A stretch of DNA of 64,000 bases from Ferruginibacter sp. (GTDB lineage: Bacteria > Bacteroidota > Bacteroidia > Chitinophagales > Chitinophagaceae). The stretch is taken from assembly GCA_017983695.1 (NCBI GenBank), contig JAGOAX010000012.1, positions 62,001 to 126,000 of the forward strand, given 5' to 3'. The notes under the pieces are model-generated. The model saw only the letters and a program-made list of their open reading frames with translations. It searched no databases and had not been told where the DNA came from. The translations under genes and the position numbers were made by a program. Every line of letters starts with the position of its first letter. Position 1 is the stretch's first letter. Below, piece by piece: positions 1 through 8,496 of the stretch.

Positions 1-1574
1 TTTTTTTGCCAGCTATAACCTGCAACTGCTTTAACATTATGCCACCCCAATTTTTTAGCCCATGTTAAATATGATTCCATTGTTTTAGAACTGCTTTGGT
101 AATAACCTCTGTAAGCAAGACCGTTCGAATAAAAATTACGCAGACTGCGGCCACCACCAGGATCTCCATTGGTATAAAAATTACCTGTGCTGTAGTTTTG
201 AGAATAATAACTATTGTAATATTCGCCATGCAGCCAGGTACCACGCTGGTAAGCCAGGTTTAAATTGTATGTTAAGTTAAAAGGCAGCTTGGCTTCTACT
301 GTAAAATTCCCCTGCAATGAACCATACTTAGTATCATCCGCTGCATTTTTAATAATAGATACCGGATTAAAATAACCGGGGTTATTAAAGTTTTCAAAAT
401 AAGTACCGTTGGTATTATATACCGGCGACATTGGATTAAATTTTACAGCTTGCTGAAACACCATGTTTTGCAAAGGAACATTAGATGATTTACTGTTACT
501 GCTCATCAGGTTCAGCCCAAAAGTAACTCTGTCGTTTACTGCATGATGCTCTACACTTATTCTGCCAACAACTCTTTCCAGATCACTTTGTAAAATAATA
601 CCGTCTTTTTTCAGATAGTTAAGGCTTGCACTGTAACTGCTTTTATCTGTACCACCACTAAAAGAAATGTTATGGTTATGCGAAAACGCTGTTTCTTTTT
701 GTATGGCTTCCATCCAATTGGTATTAGCCCCTTTATCGTCGTTAGCGTTGGGTGTAAAACTATTTTTTTGTGAGTAAGCTCTTAATTCAGCAGCGTCCAT
801 CAAATCCAGACTGCTGCTTACACTTTCAAAACCAACATACCCGTTATATGCAGCCTGCAGTTTTCCTTTTTTACCTCTTTTGGTAGTAACCATAATAACA
901 CCGTTAGATGCCCTGTTACCATAGATGGCAGTAGCAGCTGCATCTTTTAAAATGTCCATTGAGGCAATATCATCCGGAGCAACCGCATTAATATCTGCAC
1001 CAGGTATTCCGTCAATTACATAAAATGGTCCACCCGGACTATTAACAGTACTTGCGCCTCTTAATATTACTGCTGCTGGCCGGTTAGGGTCGCCACTTGC
1101 AGTAATATTCAGGCCGGGCACTTTACCTTGTAATAATTGCGCCACATCGCCAATGGCGCCACGGTTTAAATCTTCCGGCTTTACCGTTGTTATTGCAGTG
1201 GTAAGATTACGGCGGGAACTTTTACCATAACCAATAACTACCACATCGGTTAACACTGTTTGCTTATCAGTAAGTACAACTGTGTAGCTGTTGTCGGCGC
1301 CAACTTTTAATTCGGCAGCTTCAAAATTTACAGCGGTAAATACTAATGTGGCACCAGGAGCTACACTAATAGTAAAAGAACCATTAGCAGCAGTAGCTAC
1401 AGCAGTTTTACTGCCTTTTACGGTAACTGTAACATTTGGCACAGGTTCTCCTTTGCCATCTTTTACAACACCGGAAACAGATTTTGTTTGTGCCATTATA
1501 CTTAATGGCAGCACAAATAAAAGCAACAACATATAGATGCAGCTTTTATGAAGTTTTTGAAATAGCAATCGCAT
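1..1574 (-). CDS. SusC/RagA-family TonB-dependent outer-membrane receptor, N-terminal part (runs off window)
   Basis: The reverse strand is open from an ATG at 1574 to the window edge (about 524 codons). A signal peptide (hydrophobic LLLLFVLPLSIMAQ) is followed by a carboxypeptidase-like repeat domain (VSGVVKDGKGEPVPNVTV), then the TonB plug with VVVIGYGK, the SusC signature VIDGIPGADI and DILKDAAATAIYGNRASNG, and the start of the beta-barrel. SusC proteins import oligosaccharides across the outer membrane with a SusD lipoprotein; the SusD gene would lie beyond the left edge. The gene begins 42 nt after the stop of the myo-inositol oxygenase gene on the same strand, so the two are probably co-transcribed. 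The substrate cannot be told from sequence. The family call is secure. Confidence 0.93.
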   Translation of the reverse strand, partial: MRLLFQKLHKSCIYMLLLLFVLPLSIMAQTKSVSGVVKDGKGEPVPNVTVTVKGSKTAVATAANGSFTISVAPGATLVFTAVNFEAAELKVGADNSYTVVLTDKQTVLTDVVVIGYGKSSRRNLTTAITTVKPEDLNRGAIGDVAQLLQGKVPGLNITASGDPNRPAAVILRGASTVNSPGGPFYVIDGIPGADINAVAPDDIASMDILKDAAATAIYGNRASNGVIMVTTKRGKKGKLQAAYNGYVGFESVSSSLDLMDAAELRAYSQKNSFTPNANDDKGANTNWMEAIQKETAFSHNHNISFSGGTDKSSYSASLNYLKKDGIILQSDLERVVGRISVEHHAVNDRVTFGLNLMSSNSKSSNVPLQNMVFQQAVKFNPMSPVYNTNGTYFENFNNPGYFNPVSIIKNAADDTKYGSLQGNFTVEAKLPFNLTYNLNLAYQRGTWLHGEYYNSYYSQNYSTGNFYTNGDPGGGRSLRNFYSNGLAYRGYYQSSSKTMESYLTWAKKLGWHNVKAVAGYSWQK

Positions 1575-1616
1575 AATGCAAGTTTTGGTTATTTTTTAAA
1601 TGGTTAATACAGGTAT

Positions 1617-2507
1617 TTAAAATTTTAAAGTGGGCGGTAAATATTTTTCTACCAGCGCCTGGTAGTAAGGTTTCAATTCATCCCAGTTTGGTGGCGTGGG
1701 ATTTTTTGAATACAAATCATAAGGGTTAAAAAGGCTTACCCATTTCAGCATTTCCTTATCGTGGTCGTCCAGCAAATGACTATACTCCCCTTCTCTGTGC
1801 CAGCTGTAAAAAGAGTGATAGCGCAACATGTACAATCCTTCTTCGGGTAAATGATCCTTCATCATCTGGTATATATATTCATCATGTCCCCAACTCATAT
1901 CCACATTACGCAAACCGCAATTGGGTTGGTACACACCGTACTTGGTATTGTAGCGTTCGTCGTTATAATCAGGATTGTCTTTAAAAAATTCAGGATAAAC
2001 AATTTTATCAGAATAAGCACAGCCTACAGGAAAAGTATCACCTACTACTGCCCATTGCGGTTCATCAAAAAGGCAAAGTGTTTTTCCCATATCATGCATC
2101 AGGCCTACCATTACCATCCAGTCAGGATGGCCATCTCTTCTTATGGCTTCAGAGGTTTGTAATAAATGTTGAAACTGGTCCAGGTCAGTATCAGGATCGG
2201 AATCATCTACCAGTTGGTTTAAAAACTGGAAGGCATCCCATACCGGCATTTCTTTTTTATCAAATTTTAAAAAATGCTTTTGCTTTTCTTTTACAAAATC
2301 AAAGGTTTGATACGTGTGGTTAAGCCTGTAAAATTCTTTTACAGTATCCCTGGCCGGGGCTTCGTAATTTCTGTATGCTTCAGTTGATTTGTCTTTGGCA
2401 ATAGCTTTAGGATCGGGATAACGTTCTAAAACGTCTTCTTCCCATTCATCCAAACTGTGCAGTGGGTTTGCTTCACCCGGAAGCAATTGATTTGCTGTGG
2501 ACGCCAT
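1617..2507 (-). CDS. Myo-inositol oxygenase (MIOX)
   Basis: This non-haem di-iron enzyme opens myo-inositol to D-glucuronate using O2. The 296-residue protein matches the usual MIOX length and, with numbering from the ATG at 2507, keeps the HD-domain iron ligands: H114 (in HLLQTSEAIR), H138-D139 (LMHDMGK), H208 (SWGHDEY), H231 (RYHSFYSWH) and D264 (NPYDLYSK). The family block EPQWAVVGDTFPVGC is also present. A TTG nine bases upstream is a less likely start. It lies just upstream of the susC gene and divergent from a LacI gene, which suggests substrate-induced expression. MIOX is far better known in eukaryotes than in bacteria. The call is confident; linkage to SusC substrate breakdown is inference. 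Confidence 0.95.
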   Translation of the reverse strand: MASTANQLLPGEANPLHSLDEWEEDVLERYPDPKAIAKDKSTEAYRNYEAPARDTVKEFYRLNHTYQTFDFVKEKQKHFLKFDKKEMPVWDAFQFLNQLVDDSDPDTDLDQFQHLLQTSEAIRRDGHPDWMVMVGLMHDMGKTLCLFDEPQWAVVGDTFPVGCAYSDKIVYPEFFKDNPDYNDERYNTKYGVYQPNCGLRNVDMSWGHDEYIYQMMKDHLPEEGLYMLRYHSFYSWHREGEYSHLLDDHDKEMLKWVSLFNPYDLYSKNPTPPNWDELKPYYQALVEKYLPPTLKF

Positions 2508-2601
2508 ATAGTGCAATAGTTTTGAGTGATCTGTCTAAAAATCGTTTAGCGAATTTGAAGTTTTAAATTGTATAAAATAAACAATGGGTGATTTTTATTT
2601 A

Positions 2602-2614
2602 CGCAACCGTTTTC
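2602..2614. promoter_or_regulatory. Candidate LacI-family operator
   Basis: The divergent gap between the MIOX gene and the LacI gene contains GCAACCGTTTTC, which resembles the central-CG palindrome bound by LacI/GalR proteins. The 11-mer CGCAACCGTTT recurs at 57727-57737 between the divergent oxidoreductase operons. Assignment as an operator is inferred from resemblance and position. Confidence 0.4.
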
Positions 2615-2676
2615 GTGCTTTTGATAAAATTATTATGTAGCTTAGAATAAATAATTAACTGCAGCGGAGATATAAA

Positions 2677-3705
2677 ATGGACAAACTAACAATTAAAACA
2701 TTAGCAAAAGAACTACAGCTTTCTGTTTCTTCAGTTTCAAAAGCTTTAAGAGACAGTCATGAGATTAGTGCAGAAACAAAACAAAGAGTATTGGCACTGG
2801 CAGATAAACTGAACTACACCCCAAACCCATATGCAAGCAGTTTGCGCAAAAGAAAAAGTAAAACTATTGGCGTAGTTATACCCGAAGTGGTAAACAGTTT
2901 TTTTTCGCAAGCAATAAACGGTATCGAATATGTCGCTAAACAAAAAGGCTATCATGTACTCATCTATTTAACGCATGAAGATTTTGAAAACGAAAAAGCA
3001 ATTTTAAAAGATTTTGAAAGCGGCCGTGTTGATGGTGTGTTGTTATCCGTTTCCAGGCAAACCACAGATTGTACGCACATACAGGAGTTGATAGACAAAG
3101 ATGTGCCCGTTGTTTTTTTCGACAGGGTTTTTAATGAAGTAAAAACCGTAAAAGTAATTACCAACGATTTTGAAAGCGCTTACCTGGCTACAAAACATTT
3201 AATAACGAGTGGTTGTAAAAACCCCGGCTTCCTGTCTATCATTGGTAATCTAAATATTATCAGCCGCCGGCTGGACGGTTATAAAAAAGCACTGCAGGAA
3301 CATGATATAAAATTTAATGACAATAATATTATTAATTGTACAACAGATTGGGAGCACAATTATAAATTACTTTCAAAAAAATTAAAGGCAGTAAAAAGGC
3401 CCGATGGTATTTTATCTTCAATAGAAAATCTTTCTGTTATAATTTATAAGGTTTGCGAGGACCTGAAACTTAAAATCCCTGCCGATCTGCAGATAATAAG
3501 TTTTTCTAATTTAGATACCGCTTCTTTTTTAAACCCGCCGCTTACCACCATTACACAACCTGCTTATGAAATTGGCCAAACTGCTGCTGCCACTTTGGTA
3601 AAAGCACTGGAAAAAAAGAATTTCATCATCATGGATGAAAACATTATTATCCCTTCTGTTTTAATTCCCAGAAAATCTACTAAAAACAAAAGCACCAATA
3701 AATAA
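2677..3705 (+). CDS. LacI-family transcriptional regulator
   Basis: The 342-residue protein has an N-terminal LacI helix-turn-helix (IKTLAKELQLSVSSVSKALR, residues 4-23), the hinge region ending LNYTPNPYASSLRKRKSKTIGVVIP, and a periplasmic-binding-protein-like sensor domain (from about residue 65). It would bind DNA near its own promoter and respond to a sugar-type ligand. Its stop is two bases before the GH127 gene, so the regulator and the glycosidase are translationally close and probably one transcript, divergent from MIOX-susC. A LacI-like operator word lies in the divergent gap. The ligand is unknown; inositol- or arabinose-related compounds fit the neighbours. Confidence 0.93.
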   Translation: MDKLTIKTLAKELQLSVSSVSKALRDSHEISAETKQRVLALADKLNYTPNPYASSLRKRKSKTIGVVIPEVVNSFFSQAINGIEYVAKQKGYHVLIYLTHEDFENEKAILKDFESGRVDGVLLSVSRQTTDCTHIQELIDKDVPVVFFDRVFNEVKTVKVITNDFESAYLATKHLITSGCKNPGFLSIIGNLNIISRRLDGYKKALQEHDIKFNDNNIINCTTDWEHNYKLLSKKLKAVKRPDGILSSIENLSVIIYKVCEDLKLKIPADLQIISFSNLDTASFLNPPLTTITQPAYEIGQTAAATLVKALEKKNFIIMDENIIIPSVLIPRKSTKNKSTNK

Positions 3706-3707
3706 TT

Positions 3708-5669
3708 ATGAAAAAAAATATATTCTGTGCAATAATACTTTTATCTTCTGTTTCACTTGCAGCACAAACTCCGTTTGAAAAAATTGAGTTTGTAAATTTT
3801 TCCAAAGTAAACATCACCGATAATTTCTGGAAACCAAAAATTGATAAAGTGGCGATGGTTACCATACCGGTTTGTATTGACCAGACAGAAGTAAAAACCC
3901 CACGCATAAAAAACTTTGAAAAAGTAGCCCGTAAAAAAGGAGAAAAGCATGAAGGTATTTTTTATGATGACAGTGATGTGTATAAAGCTTTGGAGGCAAT
4001 TGCATATTCTTTAAAAACAAATCCCAATAAAACACTGGAAGCAAAAGCAGATGAATGGATTGATAAAATTGCTGCTGCACAACAACCAGATGGATACCTG
4101 AATACCATGTACACTTTAAATGAACCGCAGAACCGTTATACCGATATGAGTATGCATGAAGATTATAATTGCGGACACCTGATTGAAGCAGCTGTGGCTT
4201 ATTACAATGTAACCGGCAAAAGAAAATTTTTAGATGTGGCTATAAAATGGGCTGATCATTTTGATGCATTATTCGGGCCAACAAAAAAACATTGGGTTAC
4301 CGGCCATCAGGAACTGGAACTGGCATTGGTTAAATTATACAGGGTAACCAATACTGATAAATATTTAAAACTAGCCGACTGGTTACTGAGCGAACGTGGC
4401 CACAGGTATGCAAAAGGCTACACCTGGACAGACTGGAAAGATACCGCCTATGCGCAGGATGTTTTACCGGTGAAAGAACAAAAACAAATTACCGGGCATG
4501 CTGTACGGGCCATGTATATGTACACCGGCGCAGCAGATGTTGCAGCGCAAACAGGCGATGCTGCTTATATGAGTGCCATGAAATCAGTTTGGGAAGATGT
4601 GGTTTTTAGAAACATGTACATAACCGGCGGCATTGGCAGCAGCGGAAGCAACGAAGGTTTTAGTAACGATTATGATTTGCCTAACGAAAATGCTTATTGC
4701 GAAACCTGTGCCAGTGTAGGAATGGTTTTCTGGAACCAGCGCATGGCTGCACTCACAGGCGAAAGTATGTATATGGATGTGTTGGAAAAAAGTCTTTACA
4801 ACGGCGCATTGGATGGCTTATCGCTGGATGGTGACCATTTTTTTTATGGCAACCCCCTTGCCTCTAACGGAAGGCATAGCCGCAGAGAATGGTTTGGCAC
4901 TGCCTGCTGCCCGGCAAATATTGCCCGGTTGATTGCATCGCTGGGCAATTACATTTACGCACAAAGCAACGATGGCATCTGGATAAATTTATTTGCAGGC
5001 AGCAATACATCTATTACAATGCCTAAGGGCAATGTTGATGTAAAAATGGAAACCAATTATCCCTGGGATGGCACGGTAAAAATAAATGTAAGCACGGTAA
5101 AAAAAATGAGATTTAACATGCACCTCCGCATTCCCGGTTACGTAAACGGTATTGCTGCACCCGGTGCACTTTATCATTTTGCAGATACTGCTTCATCTAA
5201 ACCAATTATAAAAATAAATGGTGTTGCGGTAAGTTATACTGTACAAAAAGGGTATGCTGTAATAAACAGGGAATGGAAAAAAGATGATGTAGTGGAAATG
5301 ACAATACCGATGGCCATAAAAAAAATTATTGCCCGTGATGAATTAAAGCAGGATAATGACCGTATGGCTTTACAGCTTGGCCCTTTAATATATTGTTTTG
5401 AAGGTGCAGATAATAATGGCAAGGCCTGGAATTTTATTATGCCTGCCAATGCAGATTTTAAAGTGGAAAATTTTAAGGTTAAAGACGAAAGTGTAATCGC
5501 TTTAGTAAGTAACTTGCCGGTTGTAAATGTTAATGCCGACGGCACAGCTTTAACTACAGGTTTGCATCAGGTAAAAGCCATTCCATATTATACCTGGTGC
5601 AACCGCGGCAGTAATCCCATGCAGGTTTGGTTGCCGGTAAAAATAAAAGACATAAAAATAAATAATTGA
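3708..5669 (+). CDS. Secreted GH127 (DUF1680) beta-L-arabinofuranosidase
   Basis: The 653-residue protein starts with a signal peptide (KKNIFCAIILLSSVSLAAQ) and has the GH127 (alpha/alpha)6-barrel with C-terminal beta domains. Comparison with Bifidobacterium HypBA1 gives the acid/base as E316 (NEGF), the zinc site as E332 and C334 (CETC), and the nucleophile/zinc pair as C400-C401 in ACCPANIAR; the 16-residue spacing between E316 and E332 is as in HypBA1. These enzymes release beta-L-arabinofuranose, typically from hydroxyproline-linked arabinosides of plant extensins. It follows the LacI gene by two bases and precedes an FAD oxidase by three. The family call is firm; the exact substrate is inferred from the family. 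Confidence 0.92.
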   Translation: MKKNIFCAIILLSSVSLAAQTPFEKIEFVNFSKVNITDNFWKPKIDKVAMVTIPVCIDQTEVKTPRIKNFEKVARKKGEKHEGIFYDDSDVYKALEAIAYSLKTNPNKTLEAKADEWIDKIAAAQQPDGYLNTMYTLNEPQNRYTDMSMHEDYNCGHLIEAAVAYYNVTGKRKFLDVAIKWADHFDALFGPTKKHWVTGHQELELALVKLYRVTNTDKYLKLADWLLSERGHRYAKGYTWTDWKDTAYAQDVLPVKEQKQITGHAVRAMYMYTGAADVAAQTGDAAYMSAMKSVWEDVVFRNMYITGGIGSSGSNEGFSNDYDLPNENAYCETCASVGMVFWNQRMAALTGESMYMDVLEKSLYNGALDGLSLDGDHFFYGNPLASNGRHSRREWFGTACCPANIARLIASLGNYIYAQSNDGIWINLFAGSNTSITMPKGNVDVKMETNYPWDGTVKINVSTVKKMRFNMHLRIPGYVNGIAAPGALYHFADTASSKPIIKINGVAVSYTVQKGYAVINREWKKDDVVEMTIPMAIKKIIARDELKQDNDRMALQLGPLIYCFEGADNNGKAWNFIMPANADFKVENFKVKDESVIALVSNLPVVNVNADGTALTTGLHQVKAIPYYTWCNRGSNPMQVWLPVKIKDIKINN

Positions 5670-5672
5670 TCT

Positions 5673-6917
5673 ATGAATGATGTTGCAGTTATTGGCGGTG
5701 GCGTTATAGGTTTATCAAGTGCATATTATTTAAACAAGGCAGGATATAATGTAACGGTTATTGAACGTGGCGATATTACTGACGGTTGCTCCTTTGGCAA
5801 TATGGGCTATATTTCTCCAAGCCATTTTGTGCCGCTGGCAAGCCCCGGCATTATTTCGCAGGGATTAAAATGGATGTTAAGTTCAACTTCTCCTTTTTAT
5901 ATTAAACCCAGGCTTAATGCAGACCTGATGCAATGGGGCTATCATTTCTGGAAAAACAGTACTGCTAAAACGGTAGAAAAAAATTCGCCGCACTTAAATA
6001 ATATTTTACAATTAAGCCGTAAGCTGATTGATGAGCTACGCCATGATATTGGTGATACCTTTGAAATGGAAACTATTGGCTGCCTGATGATGTGCAAGCA
6101 GCAAAAAACATTAGACCATGAATTTCATTTGGCTGATGAGGCAGAACAGTTTGGATTAAAAGTAGATCGCTTATTAAAAGATGATGTGCAAAAACTGGAA
6201 ACTGATGTAGAGATTGATGTGGCAGGCGCTGTATTATTTAAAGATGATTGCCATTTTAACCCGGGTAAAATGATGGTAACACTGAAAAATTATTTGGAAA
6301 ATAAAGGTGTAAAATTTCAGCTTAACACTACCGTTACCGGCTTTGAAAAAGCGAACAATAAAATTACTGCTGTAATTACCGATAAAGAAAAATTTATTTG
6401 CAATGATATTGTTTTGGCAACCGGCAGCTGGTTGCCTGTTGTTGCAAAAATGATGGGTATTAAATTATTATTACAACCCGGCAAAGGCTATAGTTATACT
6501 TATCCCTTTGTAGAAAAAAATATTAAATACCCTGCTATACTCGTTGATGGCAGATGTGCCATTACACCATGGGGCAACCAGTTAAGGATTGGCGGCACTA
6601 TGGAACTCAGCGGTATTAATAACAAAGTATTGGTAAAACGTATGCAGGGCATTTATGATTCTGCACTGGACTTTTATCCCGGTTTAAAAATAGATTTTCC
6701 TCCTGCTGATAAAATATGGAATGGTTTAAGACCAGTTACACCGGATGGCTTACCCTATATAGGAAAACATACTTCGTATGATAATCTTGTAATAGCCGGT
6801 GGCCATGCCATGCTGGGTATTTCCATGGGAACAGGAACCGGGCAAATAGTAAGTGAGATCATACAACACAAAACCACTTCTATTGATATAAGGGCATTTA
6901 AAGTAGAGCGGTTTTAA
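5673..6917 (+). CDS. DadA-like FAD-dependent amino-acid/imino-acid dehydrogenase
   Basis: The 414-residue protein is a DAO-fold flavoprotein. The N-terminal Rossmann motif VIGGGVIGLSSAYYL (residues 5-19) and acidic residue of TVIER bind FAD; SFGNMGYISPSH and the C-terminal GLRPVTPDGLPYIG and GGHAMLGISMGTGTG are typical of DadA/D-amino-acid dehydrogenases. Homologues oxidise D-amino acids or cis-D-hydroxyproline to the imino acid. The gene starts three bases after the GH127 stop and ends in a four-base convergent overlap with the next gene. Next to an extensin-type arabinofuranosidase, hydroxyproline is an attractive substrate, but no hydroxyproline epimerase is present in the window, so that remains inference. 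Confidence 0.85.
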   Translation: MNDVAVIGGGVIGLSSAYYLNKAGYNVTVIERGDITDGCSFGNMGYISPSHFVPLASPGIISQGLKWMLSSTSPFYIKPRLNADLMQWGYHFWKNSTAKTVEKNSPHLNNILQLSRKLIDELRHDIGDTFEMETIGCLMMCKQQKTLDHEFHLADEAEQFGLKVDRLLKDDVQKLETDVEIDVAGAVLFKDDCHFNPGKMMVTLKNYLENKGVKFQLNTTVTGFEKANNKITAVITDKEKFICNDIVLATGSWLPVVAKMMGIKLLLQPGKGYSYTYPFVEKNIKYPAILVDGRCAITPWGNQLRIGGTMELSGINNKVLVKRMQGIYDSALDFYPGLKIDFPPADKIWNGLRPVTPDGLPYIGKHTSYDNLVIAGGHAMLGISMGTGTGQIVSEIIQHKTTSIDIRAFKVERF

Positions 6918-8314
6918 GTAAGCGCTACCTCGGCATGCATTTCAGGTATTTCCACTTCATAGCCTTTTCTTTCCAGCCGTTTTTTAAAATCCTGCTGTAC
7001 ATCATATTCGCCATGTACTAAAAACAAACGCTTTACTGCTTTTGCATCCTGGCAGGCTAAAAACTGGCACAGGTCATCATAATCTCCATGTGCACTCATA
7101 CTACGGATACTTCCAATCTCTGCATTCACTTCATGTAATATGCCATAAATATTCACTTCCTTTCTTCCCTGCATTAATTTACCACCCAGTGAACGGGGTT
7201 CGCAATAGCCGGTTAATAAAATAGTATTGCGGCTGCTTTCAATATTATTACTGATATGGTGTTTCACCCTTCCGGCATCAGCCATACCGCTTGCAGAGAT
7301 CACCACAAACGGGCCATTTTTAAAATTCAGCATTTTAGATTCATCCACCGTTTTAATAAACTTTAATCCTTTAAAGCCAAACGGATCTTCATCATGCTGC
7401 AAAACTTTTTGAATGGTGCTATTAAAATACTGCGGATAATTTTTTACAATTGCTGTAGCTTTTACACTCAACGGGCTATCTACATAATACGGAACGTCAG
7501 GCAATCTTCTTTCCAGCTCTAATTGATTGAGTGCGTATAAAATTTCCTGTGTTCTTCCCACACTGAATGCAGCAATAATTAATTTTCCTTTTTTCTGAAT
7601 GCATGCTTTTTCGATCCAGGCTAATATCTGGTCGGGAGTTGTAACAGCATTATCATGTAAACTGTTGCCATAGGTAGATTCCAGTAAAATATAATCGGCC
7701 TGCGAAAATTCTGCCGGCGATTTTAAGATCACATCACGGTAGCGGCCCACATCGCCGCTAAAAGTAAGCCGGGTAATTTTTCCATCTTCTTTAATTTTTA
7801 AATGAACAACAGCACTGCCGATAATATGGCCAGCTTCGGTGTACATCACTTCTATATTTTCATCAACGGTAAACCAGCTACCATATTCCACCGTAACAAA
7901 ATGATCAACTGCTGCCAATGCATCATCGGTAGTGTATAATGGTTTTAAATAAGGCAGCCCTTCCTGTGCCCGTCTTTTGTTTTCGTATTTAATTTCATTT
8001 TCCTGTATGCCTGCACTGTCTTCCATTAGCGCAGCAGACAGATCTTTAGTGGCAGGTGTACAATATATTTTACCATCAAATCCATCGGCAACTAATTTTG
8101 GAATAAGGCCGCAATGATCTATATGGGCATGAGATAATATCAGTGCTGTTACAGTAGTTACATCAAATCCAAACTGCCTGTTCATGGCATCGGTGTCTTT
8201 ACCCATGCCCTGGAACATGCCGCAATCCAATAAATATTTTTTCCCGTTTTTTAAACTAAGTAAGTGTTTGCTACCTGTAACGGTTCTTGCAGCGCCGTGA
8301 AATGCGATTTTCAT
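6914..8314 (-). CDS. Metallo-beta-lactamase-fold beta-CASP hydrolase (RNA-processing type)
   Basis: The 466-residue protein has the MBL metal motif SHAHIDHCG (H62, H64, D66, H67), further ligands H in EAGHIIGSA and D in FSGDVGRY, then a beta-CASP domain (ESTYGNSLH through VVISASGMADAGRVKHHI) and the C-terminal RNA-metabolising MBL motif MSAHGDYDDL and LVHGE. This is the cytoplasmic CPSF73/Ysh1-like family, probably an exo- or endoribonuclease. It lacks a signal peptide. The stop overlaps that of the FAD oxidase by four bases, convergently. The family is clear; its RNA substrates are unknown. Confidence 0.92.
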   Translation of the reverse strand: MKIAFHGAARTVTGSKHLLSLKNGKKYLLDCGMFQGMGKDTDAMNRQFGFDVTTVTALILSHAHIDHCGLIPKLVADGFDGKIYCTPATKDLSAALMEDSAGIQENEIKYENKRRAQEGLPYLKPLYTTDDALAAVDHFVTVEYGSWFTVDENIEVMYTEAGHIIGSAVVHLKIKEDGKITRLTFSGDVGRYRDVILKSPAEFSQADYILLESTYGNSLHDNAVTTPDQILAWIEKACIQKKGKLIIAAFSVGRTQEILYALNQLELERRLPDVPYYVDSPLSVKATAIVKNYPQYFNSTIQKVLQHDEDPFGFKGLKFIKTVDESKMLNFKNGPFVVISASGMADAGRVKHHISNNIESSRNTILLTGYCEPRSLGGKLMQGRKEVNIYGILHEVNAEIGSIRSMSAHGDYDDLCQFLACQDAKAVKRLFLVHGEYDVQQDFKKRLERKGYEVEIPEMHAEVALT

Positions 8315-8353
8315 TGTTTAATTTTTTATGTTACTAACAGCAGTACGTAGCCC

Positions 8354-8380
8354 AACTTTAGTGGCGTCGCACTCTTGTAC
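8354..8380. repeat. 27-nt dispersed repeat, copy 1
   Basis: The sequence around AGTGGCGTCGCACTCTTGTAC occurs here and, inverted, at 38738-38764 upstream of the nitrate reductase gene, with 26 of 27 bases the same. Both copies are intergenic. The remainder of the 8315-8496 gap shows no gene. Confidence 0.8.
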
Positions 8381-8496
8381 AATATTTCTTTATTCAGCTT
8401 TTATCTTAGCGTATTATAGAACACTGATCAAACTGATGCGGCTGATAAACACTTATTTTATCTGTGATAATAAGTACAATCTGCGTCATCTGTGTT

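Noticed and set aside
8354..8380. Attachment site of a mobile element
   Set aside because: The second copy is inverted and 30 kb away, and no integrase or transposase gene lies between them.
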